DNA from: Galaxea fascicularis
Taxonomy: Eukaryota > Cnidaria > Anthozoa > Scleractinia > Euphylliidae
Assembly: GCA_948470475.1 (NCBI GenBank)
Contig: OX419335.1
Location: forward strand, 32,607,280-32,671,279
Reading direction: 5' to 3'
Length of the DNA stretch: 64,000 bases
Shown: positions 43,211-54,258 of the stretch, in pieces
Layout of the letters: every line of letters starts with the position of its first letter
Numbering within the stretch: the first letter of the stretch is position 1
Notes under the pieces: generated by a model
The model's database searches: none
The model's input: only the letters and a program-made list of their open reading frames with translations
What the model was told of the DNA's origin: nothing
Translations under genes and position numbers: made by a program

Positions 43211-46201
43211 ATGAGTGTGACAGCTAAATCGATTTTGTTTATCTGTCTCGTTTTGTCCATTTGTTTCTTTTGTTTTCTTAAAAGCGAGGAGGGAGCCATC
43301 GAAGATGACTTGGGTGACTTTCAGAAATGGTTTGAAGATCACGGTGGAAGGTGCCGTTGCAGATTCACAAAGACGGAAGACAATAAATTGGCCGCCACGG
43401 CCGACAGAAGGATTGTGGAGAAAGAATCAATACTGATGGTTCCGCAGTCCTTACTTGTAAACTTTACTGTTATTGAAAGGTACTAGAACGACAGTCCAAG
43501 ACGTTAACAGCAAATTGTTATGTTTATGCAAACTTAAATTGTTTTCTGAACTCAAACCAAACTCCACTAAGCGCAACGTTGAGTAAATTGGAAATTTCAC
43601 TATTTAAGTAGTTTGCAATCTTTCAAGGGTTCACCTCTCGTAAGATAGGAATGTAAAAAAGACAAAAGGTCTAGCGCAACATGCTTATCTATGTCATAGT
43701 TCTCTTTGGTAAATCTTTTGCCTGTGAATGGTCCAAATTTAATTGTAAGGCCAATTTTGAAATTAGCGAAAAGCCTAGACACCATTGTCAAGAGTAAATA
43801 TATTACACAGCGCATAATATTTTTAGTCGTGTTAATTTTGAAATTAATCTCAGGTTGTGATTTAACCATAACAGGAATCTAAAACTTTCATGTATAGCTT
43901 CTGCTTACCTTAACCAGTGAAATCTTTGATATATTTTCATAATGTCAGGTCAACCATAGGACCAACCCTTGAGCAGTTAACTCTCACAAATCACCAGATC
44001 ATGAAAAATCAGGATCACACAGAGCAACAAGTGTTGCACTTGATGCAGATGGCTGTTTTTGTACTCTACTCTATTCACATCAGAAATGAGCAGTGGCTCC
44101 CTTATTTCAAGATCCTTCAAAACAATGAATGTGATGCTCTATGGATGTGGAATGAAGACGAATTGAAAGAGCTTCAGGATGAGAAATTAGCAAATAGGGC
44201 TGTTGAGTGGAAGAAATTAGTCTCTATGCTGGCTGCTAACATCACTCCAAAGCTAAACAGCTTTGGTTTGTTTGCTGGCAAAGATCTTGATCCAGACACC
44301 TTGGTAAGCCTTTCTTCTTTTGGAAACATTTACCCTAGGCGGAAGCTTTCAACGTAGCTTTTTGCTTATTTTTGTGAGAGGCAAAACCAAGAAATCGCAT
44401 TCTTTAACTAAAGAGTTGTTTTTCTCCCATACCTTTTGGCTTTACAACTGTCACAGATGGATGAGTGCATATCAGGTATGCATTTAAAGAAAGAACCCTG
44501 ACCATTTCCTCATGATTTCAACTTTTAAGGTAAAGGTATGTAGAGAGTTTGGGAACATGCCCTTTTGGTCCCCCCTCCCCAGCCCTCCCCATTATTCTCC
44601 AGTAAATTTTTGTAATTTCATATTGGTAAGGCGAATGTTTCTCCTGTAAGTCCAACTGAACACTTTATTGTAGTCTTGCAACCCAGCCTGAGAATGACAA
44701 CCTCAGAGGGGTTATCTGTTCATATATTCTCTTGTTCCAGGTGAATACAGTTTGTGCCATTCAGTCAAGTAGTGTTAATGTTACAAGTGATTCAGGACAC
44801 CCTATCAGGACCTTAGTGCCAGTAAGTTTGCCACTGAGATGCCTTCTTAGAGTTTTTGGAAAACAGAGCTTTTTGTTACTGTGAAAATCCGAAAACCATG
44901 AACTAGAAATACTTATGGAATGTTATTGTGTTTCAAGTAAAAAGCTAATCACATGCCAGAAAACTAAACCACAAACTGTGGCGGTAATTAGTTTTTGGTT
45001 TCATGTCACTCACTTTTGATTGGTTGCTGCACAATGAGAAATGTCAAAATCAAATCAAAGTGTTCATAGTTTTTGGAATTCACACAATTATTTTACACTG
45101 TGTTTTCAAAAGTTCCTAGTCAAGAACATGCCAACCAGTCTGATGGTCACTGTTTTAAGATCACATTTTCTTTCTTCGTATGGCCCAGAGATGGCCCTGT
45201 GACTTTTCTCAGGGACAGTCTGGGAAAAACGAAAGAACATGCATTTACACAAAATATACCAGCCATTAGAGAACCTTTTTGAAGGTTAGGTTACACATTA
45301 TGGAATTTTATGTTTTCTGGATTTAGACAATCTTTTTTGTCAGAGTTCCTGCTTGTCCATGTTGTAGCTTACAGTATCCCTGAGAAATTTCTATGACCTC
45401 AAGTTACCCATCTGAGCTCTGTATCTGTATGATTTCTATTTGGGCAAATCTCCCTTTACTTTTCAAACCAGTGGGATTGATCAGTCACATGGTATTTTAA
45501 CCCTACAGGGCTTAAACATGTTCACATATCAGCCCAGTGCTGGAGGAATATGGTGGACAAAGGGTGGTGCTTTGCGATACAGATATTTGAACAGTACTCT
45601 ACAAGAAGGAGACACAATCTTCATTGACATGAATCCAACAAGGGACAGTGTTCAAACTCTGTTTGAATATGGTGTGTTTGAGTCCAAAGGGAGCCAATTC
45701 TTCACCACTTTGCCAGAGCTTAACAGTAGAATGCGAAGAAGATTAGTGGAGATGCTAAAACTTAAACAGAGGATAAAATACTGTGAAAAATTCACCTTTA
45801 AGGCTGCAAGTCTACCAAGATTTAGAATACAGGCTCTGGCAGAGAAAGATGTCAACGACTTAGTCCGAGCGGGAAGCAATGACAGAAAATTATCTGAGCT
45901 CAAGAAAATTTTTAATGCTCCTTTACTTTACAGTCAGAGCAACCCCTTGTACTCTTGTAAAGATGAAGTTGTAGCATTGAATTTGTTGTCGTTACACCTG
46001 AGAGATGAGATGTCAGGTAAAAACACTGGAATGCCTCAGGATGAAGACATTTTGACTCAAGATATCTCTAAAAAACAGCGCATTGCTGTGAAATTTAGAC
46101 TACAGTTTAAGAAATTTGTCACAAATTATCTTGATGTCACAAGTGCTCGTGCAATTGAGACAAAAAGGGAATGTCTTTCTAGGAAAAGAGATGAACTTTA
46201 G
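43211..46201 (+). CDS. SETD3/RuBisCO LSMT-like protein with signal sequence and RDEL tail
   Basis: Exons 43211-43479, 43949-44303, 44741-44821 and 45509-46201 join in frame to 465 residues. Residues 8-24 (ILFICLVLSICFFCFL) form a signal peptide or anchor. The body follows the LSMT-type SET layout: FQKWFEDHGG start, iSET helices (NEQWLPYFKIL), a SET end (EGDTIFIDMNPTRDS, then LFEYGVF) and a C-terminal substrate-binding-like helical domain (LPRFRIQAL, CKDEVVALNLLSLHL). Key residues look altered: the usual NH before the catalytic end and the 'YG' after the GE(Q)IF strand are not evident. The protein ends KRDEL, an ER-retrieval signal. This suggests an ER-lumenal, possibly inactive, methyltransferase-fold protein. 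LSMT-family SET proteins are usually cytosolic, nuclear or plastid. The start is the first ATG before the hydrophobic segment. Confidence 0.75.
44916..45078 (+). repeat. Dispersed repeat, copy 2 (first copy at 10604)
   Basis: Same orientation and order as 10604-10760. Located in the intron 44822-45508 of the SET-like gene. Confidence 0.7.
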
Positions 46202-47869
46202 GGTTGGTTTTGTTGTTGCTCCTCTACATCTTTTCTCAGAACCCAGGTTTATTTTATCAGTTTTTTTAGAAAAGGGCACCCGAAGTCAAAGTGTTCATTA
46301 TTCTCCAAACCATTGTTAAAACACTCAGTGTGTATTTGCTGCACCTTAATACTGGAGGATCTGATATCCCACGATGTGGCTTTAGTGTTGGGTAATATGT
46401 CATGTTGGTGGTTGTTATTTAAGCTAATCTTTTGAAATATGGTAGCCTGTGATCGGATTTCTTGAGCAGTTCATGGATATCAATTCTGTCTGTTTCTTAT
46501 GGTTCATAAGTTGCAAGGCTTTGTTAAAAAAGCTGAGTCTTTGGTTATCATTTTTATGATTCTCATGACCATTATTTATAGGAGTAGACATTTAGACTGT
46601 AGGGAGAATTTGGATGGTGGTCACCCTGAGTATGCATAAAATGCTATGTGCACAGTACATGCATGTAGTGTCCTTGTCAATGTGATTATGCGATCGAAAT
46701 TCATGCAAAATGTAGAAGACTACCGGTAGATGCTGATGTGGACATAATTAGAAGAAATGAATAACAGATTTTGATACCTATGAGCCTGGATGACAAAAAA
46801 CGATGCAGAAAATTGCTCTAAAATATTCCAGTGAAGAAACAAGTTAAACAAACCACGTAAAATGTCACTGAATACTACCAATACAAAACCACTATGAAAA
46901 CGATTCTTGATAACATTTTGGTAGGACAAAAAAACGCAGTTCGCACTTGCAGAACGGAACTGATGACAGATATTTTTGCAAAGTACAGGCCTTTAAAGTA
47001 TTGGAATCAAAAGGAAGAAGAACAATTCGGTCATAAACTCGCACTTCATAGCTTATTTTCAGTGGCTCAAATCAACAAGGACAAGCTCACCAGGCCGCCA
47101 TTTGAACGGGCTGTTTGAAAGCAGGCCAGTCCGGTTAAACGTTGAGTTGCTTGTTTTTTTCACTTTCATATCTTTCTTACAACATTTTGTAACTTTTAAA
47201 AGGAGTAAAGAATAGTAAGGTTTCTGTTATTTCATCAAGTGCTCAGTTCACGCCTTTACCTACCAAGTTGTTAAACTAATACTCTTTATAGAATTAGAAA
47301 ACTAGTGTTTAGGAATCGAAAAGCAACTTAAGGAAAACATCTTCAATTCTCCGATTGTTGTCAGTATGCCATTCTTCGTTTTACCACTGAACGCGCCCTT
47401 TTGTCTGTTCTGTGTCAAGAGTGAAATACTGTGGAAAGAATTCAACTATAAAGAACCTAATGGTAGTCTATACAGGTTCTATATACTTGAGTCAAGTAAA
47501 TTTTATAGCCCTTTATATACTTCAAGTTAGTTTGACTTAGCGCTTCACACACAAGTAATGTTAGTTCACTTCAAGATAAGTTATTTAGATTGACTGACAT
47601 ACTGTACTTTGCCCGCGTCAAAGCTCAAAAAGAAGCCGCAAGTTCAAGTGGGTTGGAAGCCGGGATGGTTTTTAAGTCACTTGAAACTTTCTTGAATCGT
47701 TTCAACTTTCCTACTTTAATGAGATGGCCACAGCCACCAAGCGTCACATGAACTCATCACATGAGGAATTGTCGAGGAAACTGCTCTACATTCTCAACAA
47801 CTAAAGTTTGCAAAGGCAGATTTGAAGAGATTGAATAGGCAAAATAAATCTATCGACTAAGGTGAGTAA
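46202..47869. other. Intergenic region
   Basis: No gene was seen. A GGCCGCCAT-like motif (as aggccgccat) lies at about 47093. Small ORFs in this stretch look random. Confidence 0.5.
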
Positions 47870-48283
47870 AACAATGAAGTAATCACGGCGGGGCTCTGGA
47901 AACGTAGGTCGGTCTTGAAATCCTGAGCATCTTCCTTTTTTCCGTGCACAGGGTGTAGCTTGCGGATCAGCAGCTAGGTGTATTTCCGACGGACGACGGA
48001 TTGCACGTAGAGCAACTGTACTTGGCCTGTAAAATAATTTCATAGTTCACTTGGGTAACTTTGATCCGATGTTCTTACATGTAAGAGTGAGAAATGATCA
48101 TAAAATTTCCTCATCAGCGCAGATCTCACGAAGACTGAAAAATGATCATGTTTACTTACATATAGCAGCGTAGGTCTCACGAAGGACCACTGTACCAGGC
48201 CTGCAATAAGGTTTCTTCACTCCACCGGCGCTTCGTTTGCGAGGACAGGTTGGTTTACGCACAGGTTTCTTTGTACGCACCAT
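47870..48283 (-). pseudogene. Degenerate histone H3
   Basis: A short ORF from ATG 48283 to 48152 gives an H3-like tail (MVRTKKPVRKPTCPRKR, then GGVKKPYCRPGTVVLRE) and then stops. Further down, 48035-47870, H3-like sequence resumes: YRPSTVALRAIRR, then after a stop codon and a frame change LLIRKL, then EDAQDFKTDLRFQSPAV. A third partial 'CTTCGTGAGATC' copy lies between them. Frame changes, an internal stop and duplicated pieces make a functional H3 impossible as read. The tail differs strongly from normal H3 (K4 and R8 region kept in part), so it may descend from a variant. Confidence 0.8.
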
Positions 48284-48332
48284 CTTTGATAACCTTCAAG
48301 TTAACGGTAAGATCAAGGAGAGCGCCAATGAA

Positions 48333-48338
48333 TTTATA
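48333..48338 (-). promoter_or_regulatory. TATA box of the degenerate H3
   Basis: TATAAA on the minus strand, about 50 bases before the H3-like ATG; placement is typical for replication-type histone genes. Confidence 0.5.
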
Positions 48339-48340
48339 GC

Positions 48341-48381
48341 GGAGCTCCGCGCGCGCCGAAGGCGCGCGCGCGCGGAGCACC
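48341..48381. repeat. GC-rich hairpin
   Basis: GGAGCTCCGCGCGCGCC, a GAA tip, then GGCGCGCGCGCGCGGAGC: complementary arms of alternating CG. The sequence stands out from the AT-rich surroundings. Confidence 0.8.
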
Positions 48382-48438
48382 ATTGGTAAGAAAATATGGT
48401 AACCCATCCATCCGAGAAATTTTGGTTATGACGTCATC

Positions 48439-48482
48439 GTACGACCGACCGTCCGACCGTCCGACCGACCGTACGTACGTCC
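48439..48482. repeat. CGACCGTC-type microsatellite
   Basis: Short units CGAC/CGTC alternate and end in GTACGTACGT. Confidence 0.7.
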
Positions 48483-48700
48483 ACCCCATCATGTAAGCCA
48501 AAGTCAAATGTGATACTCCAGTTAACCCTTTCGTGTGCAAGCTCGCATGTAGGCGCGCTTCCATATGGACTGTTTTTTGAAAGATCATTTGGCCATACAC
48601 GCAGTTCTCAACCCGCGTTTTTGTGGCGGGAAAAATTGCATAGCCAAATTTTGAAGACAGTTTTAAAACAGTCAGTTTTGTCTATTTGTTGGCGGAATAT

Positions 48701-48945
48701 CAGTGACAAACAACGGGAGAAAGAACAAGAAAGGGCACGGGTAAACAGGCAGAGTATCAGTGACAAACAGCGGGAGAAAAATCACTAGCAAACCGGCTGA
48801 ATTGTATTGTCGAGCAACGAGAGAGAGAACAAGAAAGGGCTCGAGTAAACAGGCTGAATCGTACTGACAAGCAACGGGAGAAAAAACAACAAAAAGCTCG
48901 AGAGAAGAGACGAAATTATAGTGAGGAACAGCGAATAAGAGAGCG
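48701..48945 (+). repeat. 57-base tandem repeat encoding a charged coiled-coil-like unit
   Basis: Units start at about 48701, 48758, 48808, 48865 and 48922. The first two are open and translate as ISDKQREKEQERARVNRQ; later units carry stops or shifts. Arg/Glu-rich repeats of this kind are seen in N-terminal parts of some transposon ORFs (Helitron-like), so this may be a decayed fragment. Confidence 0.6.
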
Positions 48946-49192
48946 TCTCTTGTCAAGCTGTAAAAACATTACCAAGTGTCAGGAAGTTTCAGCTTTTCCT
49001 CGTGTTTGCCTGCAGAAGCTTGCATGAAGAGAAAAGATCGTGTGGCAAGGTTTCAGTAATTATACGCTGTCTTCGGACCTTGCTGTGAATTAAACTGGAC
49101 GGTTTTGCCGCTAAAATCCTTAATTGAACAAGCTTCCTTGATAGGCATGAGACGTACTAAGACTTACTTTTGTGTGACATGACCGCTTCTGC

Positions 49193-50263
49193 TTAAGCTC
49201 TGCGTTCGGAGTGATTGTTGACTGACTTAAACTGTGCGCAGGTTAGTACTCCTGTTTTGTCTTTTATATGGACATTTATGCCAAGAAAATTGAATAGCGA
49301 TTTGTCTCAGTTTGTTACTTGTCTTATTTTTTCCGATTTCTACGAGAAACGTCGAAGAGACACTCGCATCGGTTTCTTTTCTTACGTTTTGTTGTTTTCA
49401 CGCTTCCATCTCAAATTGGTTTGGACTCTTGTTTTTTCCAAATGTTTTCTATCCAATATTTCATCTTGGATCCTAAAACGTTTCGTTTTTTCCTGCTGTC
49501 ACTCATTTTAGGGCACTAAATTTGTTGAAGAAAAGCCAAGCGAAGTCCGGACGGTTTATAACCTCGGCTCCGCTTGGTAAGTTTGACATTTGGAAAACTC
49601 TCGCAGAAAGAACAACAACTCCATGCCAAAAGTAAACGCGATTTTTAACAGCTGCAGCTTTGGAAATGCCAGCAATATGTTGTCCCTTGCAGCAATTCTT
49701 AGCAAAGCAATGAGTTTGTGTGAAATGACGGCTATTATGTCAGCTCTGCGTTCGGAGTGATTATTGACTGACCTGAACTGTCCGCATCCGCAGGTTAGTA
49801 TTCCTGTTTTGTCTTTTACACGGATACTTATGTCAAGAACACTCGGACAAGCGATTTGCCTAGGTTACTCACGAGTTATGTTTGTTACTTGTCTTATTTT
49901 TCCAATTTCTACGAGAAACGCCGAAGAAACATTCGTATCGTTTTTTGTTTTCTTACGTTTCACGGTTGTTTTCACGCTTTTACCTCAAATTGGTTTGGAC
50001 TAAAAAATGCTCGTGTTTTTTCCAAATGTTTTCTATCCAATATTTCATTTTGGATCCTAAATTTTAGGGCACAAAATTGGTTGAAGAAAAGCCAAGCGAA
50101 GTTCGGACGGTTTACTGAAATTCTCGGCTCCGCATTGTTAGGAACAAGAGCCGGATTGACATTTGGAAAACTCTCGCTAAGAGCAATAAAAGTAAACACG
50201 ATTTTTAACAGCTCCAACATTTGAAATGGCAGCAATATGTCGTCCCTCACAGCAATTCTCGTT
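49193..50263 (+). repeat. Tandem duplication of about 0.5 kb
   Basis: 49193-49697 and 49739-50263 match along their length, from 'ctctgcgttcggagtgatt' to 'gcagcaattct', with small indels (for example 'ctaaaaaatgctcg' only in the second). No coding role seen. Confidence 0.8.
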
Positions 50264-51284
50264 GTTAGTTAAAAAATTCGCAGACTTAAAAGGCTAATTG
50301 CAGTAAAAAACTTCGTCTTTAATTCAATGTTTATTGACAAATGTTTTTCTGAAACCGATTTGTTCGTCTGTTGTCATTGCCAACCAGATGTTGTCATTAA
50401 CAGTGATGTAAAAAATAATACCGCCCACGACTTGTAGTCAACGTTTGTAGTTTGCAATATTTGTAGTTGATCGAAGTCAAGAATAAAGCCATTCTCAACC
50501 ATTTGCAGTTGATCACCTGAGTTGATTCTTGGCTTATCGTGCGGCAGTCACTTTTCTTAACGAAAAGTTAAAGTCATTTTCGCTTAATGTTTTTCGGTGC
50601 TATTGTACAAAGGACACAGACGGCAGTTTTCTATCGTCTTTACTCTTATAGATCACAAAAATGACTCCATAAAACAGTCAAAACAAGGCGAACAAAGTAC
50701 TTTTCTTCTTTTTTGGGTGATGTCGAAGAGTACCCACTTTGAGGTTTTACCATTTTGTTTTGTTGTGGAATATTCGGTTTGTTGAGGTTAAAATGTCAAC
50801 GATACATGTTAGAAAATTTGTGACTTAGCCAAAGCACATAACCGGTTGTGATGTTGGATTTAAAAGTGAGTCACTGGGACTGCTCATCTATAATTTAGAG
50901 ATTTACACCATTTGTATTGAAATGTGATCGGATGTAATTAAACTGTGATGAAGCAAAATCGTTTATGCTCATAGTCATGTAGTTCCTTGATCCAACGCGG
51001 CAAAGGCCGATGATAAATCGAAAATGTACGTTAACACATGTTTGAATGGTAAAAACCATTATCACAAAAAAAACCATAATCACAATACAGAAGTCCTTAC
51101 TAGAGTGCTGGCTCGAGTCCTAGCATTGATTTGATTTTATCGGTAAATTTCATACAATAAGGAAAGAACTGTGGAGCTCCGCTTTTAGGCTTGCCTAAAT
51201 ATATATATTATCAAGTGGGCTTATTTGTGATTGGTTGACAAAAGAGGCACTTTTCATTGGATGAATGAGAAAACTGTAAAATAA

Positions 51285-51370
51285 CTTCATATTTCACTTG
51301 AGTAACTTTGATCCGATATTCTTAAGAGTGAAAAATGATCATAATATTTACTTATCAACGCAGATGGCAA
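51285..51370 (+). repeat. Copy of the H3-pseudogene flank (48045-48130)
   Basis: Shared text in order: acttgggtaactttgatccgat (one change), attctta, gaaaaatgatcataa, cagcgcagat/caacgcagat. Shows that part of the degenerate H3 region was duplicated about 3.2 kb away. Confidence 0.7.
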
Positions 51371-51642
51371 GGAGGATCCAGAAGACTTTCATTTGTTGTT
51401 TCACTTCAGCATTTTTCAAGTCGCAAAGTTACTTTTCTTTTCGCAAAATTGTGTTTGCACGTGTATTTTGCATGTAAACCAAAGCATATTGACTTGACAC
51501 CTGACACTATTTTTATTTAATAACCAATCATGGACAGTAACTTCATCCGTTTTTCTGACCCTTTGGATAACCTTAGCAGAAATGACCAATGAAAAGATGA
51601 AGATTTCGATCCGCATGTTAATTGATCCGCCACTGATTTCAG

Positions 51643-51650
51643 TATAAATA
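51643..51650 (+). promoter_or_regulatory. TATA box of the H2B-like gene
   Basis: TATAAATA 49 bases before the H2B-like ATG, in the usual position for histone genes. Confidence 0.6.
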
Positions 51651-51698
51651 CGAAGATCTATCACTCAAGGATTTCATACTCCATTCTGATCTACACAG

Positions 51699-51935
51699 AT
51701 GGCACCGAAGGTTAAGGGAAAGAAGGGCGAGAAGAGAGCGGGAAAGGCAAAGACCGGAGTTGAAGGAAAGAGAAAGGAAAGCGATGCTATCTACATCTAC
51801 AAGGTGTTGAGGCAAGTTCACCCTGACACTGGTATCTCCAGCAAAACCATGGGCATCATGAATTCGTTCGTCAACGCTACCTTCGAACGCATCGCCACCG
51901 AAGCGGTTCCCGCTGTTAGTTTTACACGCCAATAA
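51699..51935 (+). pseudogene. Truncated histone H2B-like gene
   Basis: 78 codons. The N-terminal tail ([20 protein letters not shown]) and the first half of the histone fold ([37 protein letters not shown]) match H2B. Compared with usual H2B the basic linker is shortened, and after IATEA the sequence turns into VPAVSFTRQ and stops, so helices alpha-3 and C are missing. It cannot form a normal H2A-H2B dimer. A GT at 51916 could be read as a splice donor, but H2B genes normally lack introns. Most likely a pseudogene with an intact promoter; an expressed H2B-tail protein is possible. Confidence 0.8.
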
Positions 51936-52095
51936 TCAAGCTTTCGTTACAGTAATTTCTAAATTTATAGTTTTTGGTTTCAAGTTTCTACATGTCTTAT
52001 GTACACAAATCACTCGTTGTTTCTCACTTATGAATAACTCGATTGTATCAAGCCACATTCATCTATCACGAAAGAGTACTCAGGACTATCTACTA

Positions 52096-52136
<41 letters not shown>

Positions 52137-52238
52137 ACTAAAGATCCACCAAAGTTGTTGTCTTTATCAGGCATGAGAGGGGATAAATTTATGTCTGTCT
52201 AACAACTTTTCAGCTCAAGAACATGCTTCGTCTAAAAA

Positions 52239-52284
<46 letters not shown>

Positions 52285-53730
52285 CTATGAACGTTTTTAT
52301 CGAAAGATATATACTTATTTCGGGATATTTAGCCTTTTAAGAAGTTAAAGTATTAGGAAAAGGGCTTATTTAAATGTTTGCTTGATCAGTTCAGATAATC
52401 AGCGGCCTAGATAGCCAAAGTAAGTTCCAGATGTTTACACTATTTTACGGCCGCCATGTTGGTGTTCCTTGGAGGTACACCAACATGCCGGCTCCATATT
52501 GGGCTCTGTAAATTTGGGCAAAATATTTCGAGAAATATTTGAAGATTGGGAAAACGTACAGACCTAAAACTTGGAGAAGTGTCTTAATTATTAATCTCCT
52601 ATAACATTATAATTTCTTGAGCTTATTCACTGAATGGTTTTCGAATTATTTTTTAATTGCGTGACGGTGCAACACAAAAATAGAGGTCATTCCTCACGAA
52701 CTTGATGATCACCGTCACTTGTTAACTACAGGCAATGCCATATAATCGTTGAAGTTGTTCTGATCACGGAAAGACGAGAGACGCACGATCGCTGTAAAAA
52801 CCAAAATTCAGCGATCTTTTTTCTTTGCATGCTTACTAAAGAAAAGGCCATCTATTGCTACAATCGTAGCGCATCAAGGCGTTTCCATGCGATCGCTGAA
52901 CACGTTTTTCGATGATCATATAGAAACATGCCATAAGTGTCTGTCTATTCAGGTGGCCAGATCTATGTAATTTCTGTTTATAAGCGGCTTCGTCCACCTC
53001 AGTAGTCTCTTACGAAGACCTTCTTTTGGGCGTTGCATACGATTCAGCTACAACCACTCCTGGCAGGCATACCCCAATGATTCGATTCAGCGCCCGGGGC
53101 GCTTATTTACTTTCGGTAGTTCAAGGGAGGGCGAATGTGAAAAACGACATATTAAGGAACTGTGCCCTCGCATGGAAATTACAATCACCGAGAAACGTAG
53201 AAAATACCACTTTTATGTAATATGGGATTTATGAGTCTCCGGCCTCTCAGTATGCACTCCAAGTAATGAAAATAATAATAGAAGTGACACCTGTTTATAG
53301 TCTATGTTGGCCTTATATAGCTTCATACAAACAGTCGCACACACTCGGTTCTTTTACACTAGATGCACTGTTCAAGGGTTCGTATGCACACCTGACAACT
53401 CTACCTTGGAGACAAACATTTATTCTCCATATCATGCAGAGAAAATAAAGGAACAAAACCGGGTATGATTATTGTAGGACTGGCTAAGGACCCTATCGAG
53501 GAAGCGAGCACTACCCTTTCGGGACAATTACTGTTTTTGGACTATAGTATTGTCTTGATAGTTCGTACTTATTTTCATTCATAACCTTAAATCCTTGTAG
53601 ATACCCTTGGCAAGAGCCATCGCTGCTCTAGGGCCACCTTGCTGACCAGTTAGGGGAAAGTAACTCGGTTGAATTCACTGCTTTTACCCTCCTTTCTGCA
53701 GCCGCTCCACTACAACGATCTCCACCCAGT
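51936..53730. other. Intergenic region
   Basis: No gene is supported. An inverted pair lies at about 52446-52480 (GGCCGCCATGTTGGTGT and a nearby ACACCAACATGCCGGC). No histone 3' stem-loop was recognised after the H2B-like ORF. Confidence 0.45.
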
Positions 53731-54258
53731 TTATTTAAAAACTATCATTTCTATCTCAACGGGTCCATCAGTTTCAGCGGTAAGAGTTCCCGGGTGGGGT
53801 GGATTAAGTCTGATTTTCAACTCCGTGTCACTGTAATCTGGGATGTCGTACTCTGAATTCAAATCTTCCTCGTCACTTATGAATCCCGAAGATTCCTGTT
53901 CTCGGCTCCCCCGGCTATTCGTGCTAAAAATTTTCGCAATGCTTCTCTGGAATCGTTCTAGTTTGCTTTCCGGCTCACGTGATAAGCCGAAGCGGATAAG
54001 AACTCGTCTCATTACTCGTCTGATCCTTGAAGGAAGAGATCGAATCCTGTAGAACAAAATGTAACAACTTGAGCCTGGATATAAGTCTAGATGCAGACCA
54101 AACAATTCGCTTTCTTGAAGTATCTGTTTGGAGGTTCTAAATAAACGCCTGTTGTGCAGGCTATGAAAGTCGCGATCAGTCGCAAAGTTGTCTGCGTGCG
54201 CAAACGGGGAAGCAACACTTTTGTTATGTACGCAAAAGTGCATTCGATAAGCAGCCAC
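53731..54258 (-). CDS. Hypothetical protein or terminal exon
   Basis: A 175-codon ORF with an ATG start. The middle (CYILFYRIRSLPSRIRRVMRR) is hydrophobic then strongly basic; the C-terminal 70 residues are acidic and Ser-rich (SGFISDEEDLNSEYDIPDYS), ending with EIEMIVFK. An AG acceptor (TTTTGTTCTACAG) lies inside the ORF at about 54048, so the true unit may be only a terminal exon from there to 53731. No recognised family. Confidence 0.35.
   Translation of the reverse strand: MAAYRMHFCVHNKSVASPFAHADNFATDRDFHSLHNRRLFRTSKQILQESELFGLHLDLYPGSSCYILFYRIRSLPSRIRRVMRRVLIRFGLSREPESKLERFQRSIAKIFSTNSRGSREQESSGFISDEEDLNSEYDIPDYSDTELKIRLNPPHPGTLTAETDGPVEIEMIVFK

Larger units (their letters stand above)
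48284..51698. other. Region between divergent histone remnants
   Basis: 3.4 kb with no supported gene. It contains a GC-rich hairpin, a microsatellite, a 57-base tandem repeat and a 0.5 kb tandem duplication, each listed separately. It appears to be an expanded, repeat-invaded H3-H2B intergenic spacer. Confidence 0.5.

Noticed and set aside
46894..47118. 74-codon ORF near 46.9 kb
   Set aside because: No family features, no splice context and random-looking composition.
47801..48043. 80-codon minus ORF as an independent gene
   Set aside because: It is one frame through the degenerate H3; H3 similarity jumps to another frame downstream.
51916..51940. Splice donor that would extend the H2B-like ORF
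   Set aside because: H2B genes lack introns, and no H2B C-terminal sequence was found downstream.
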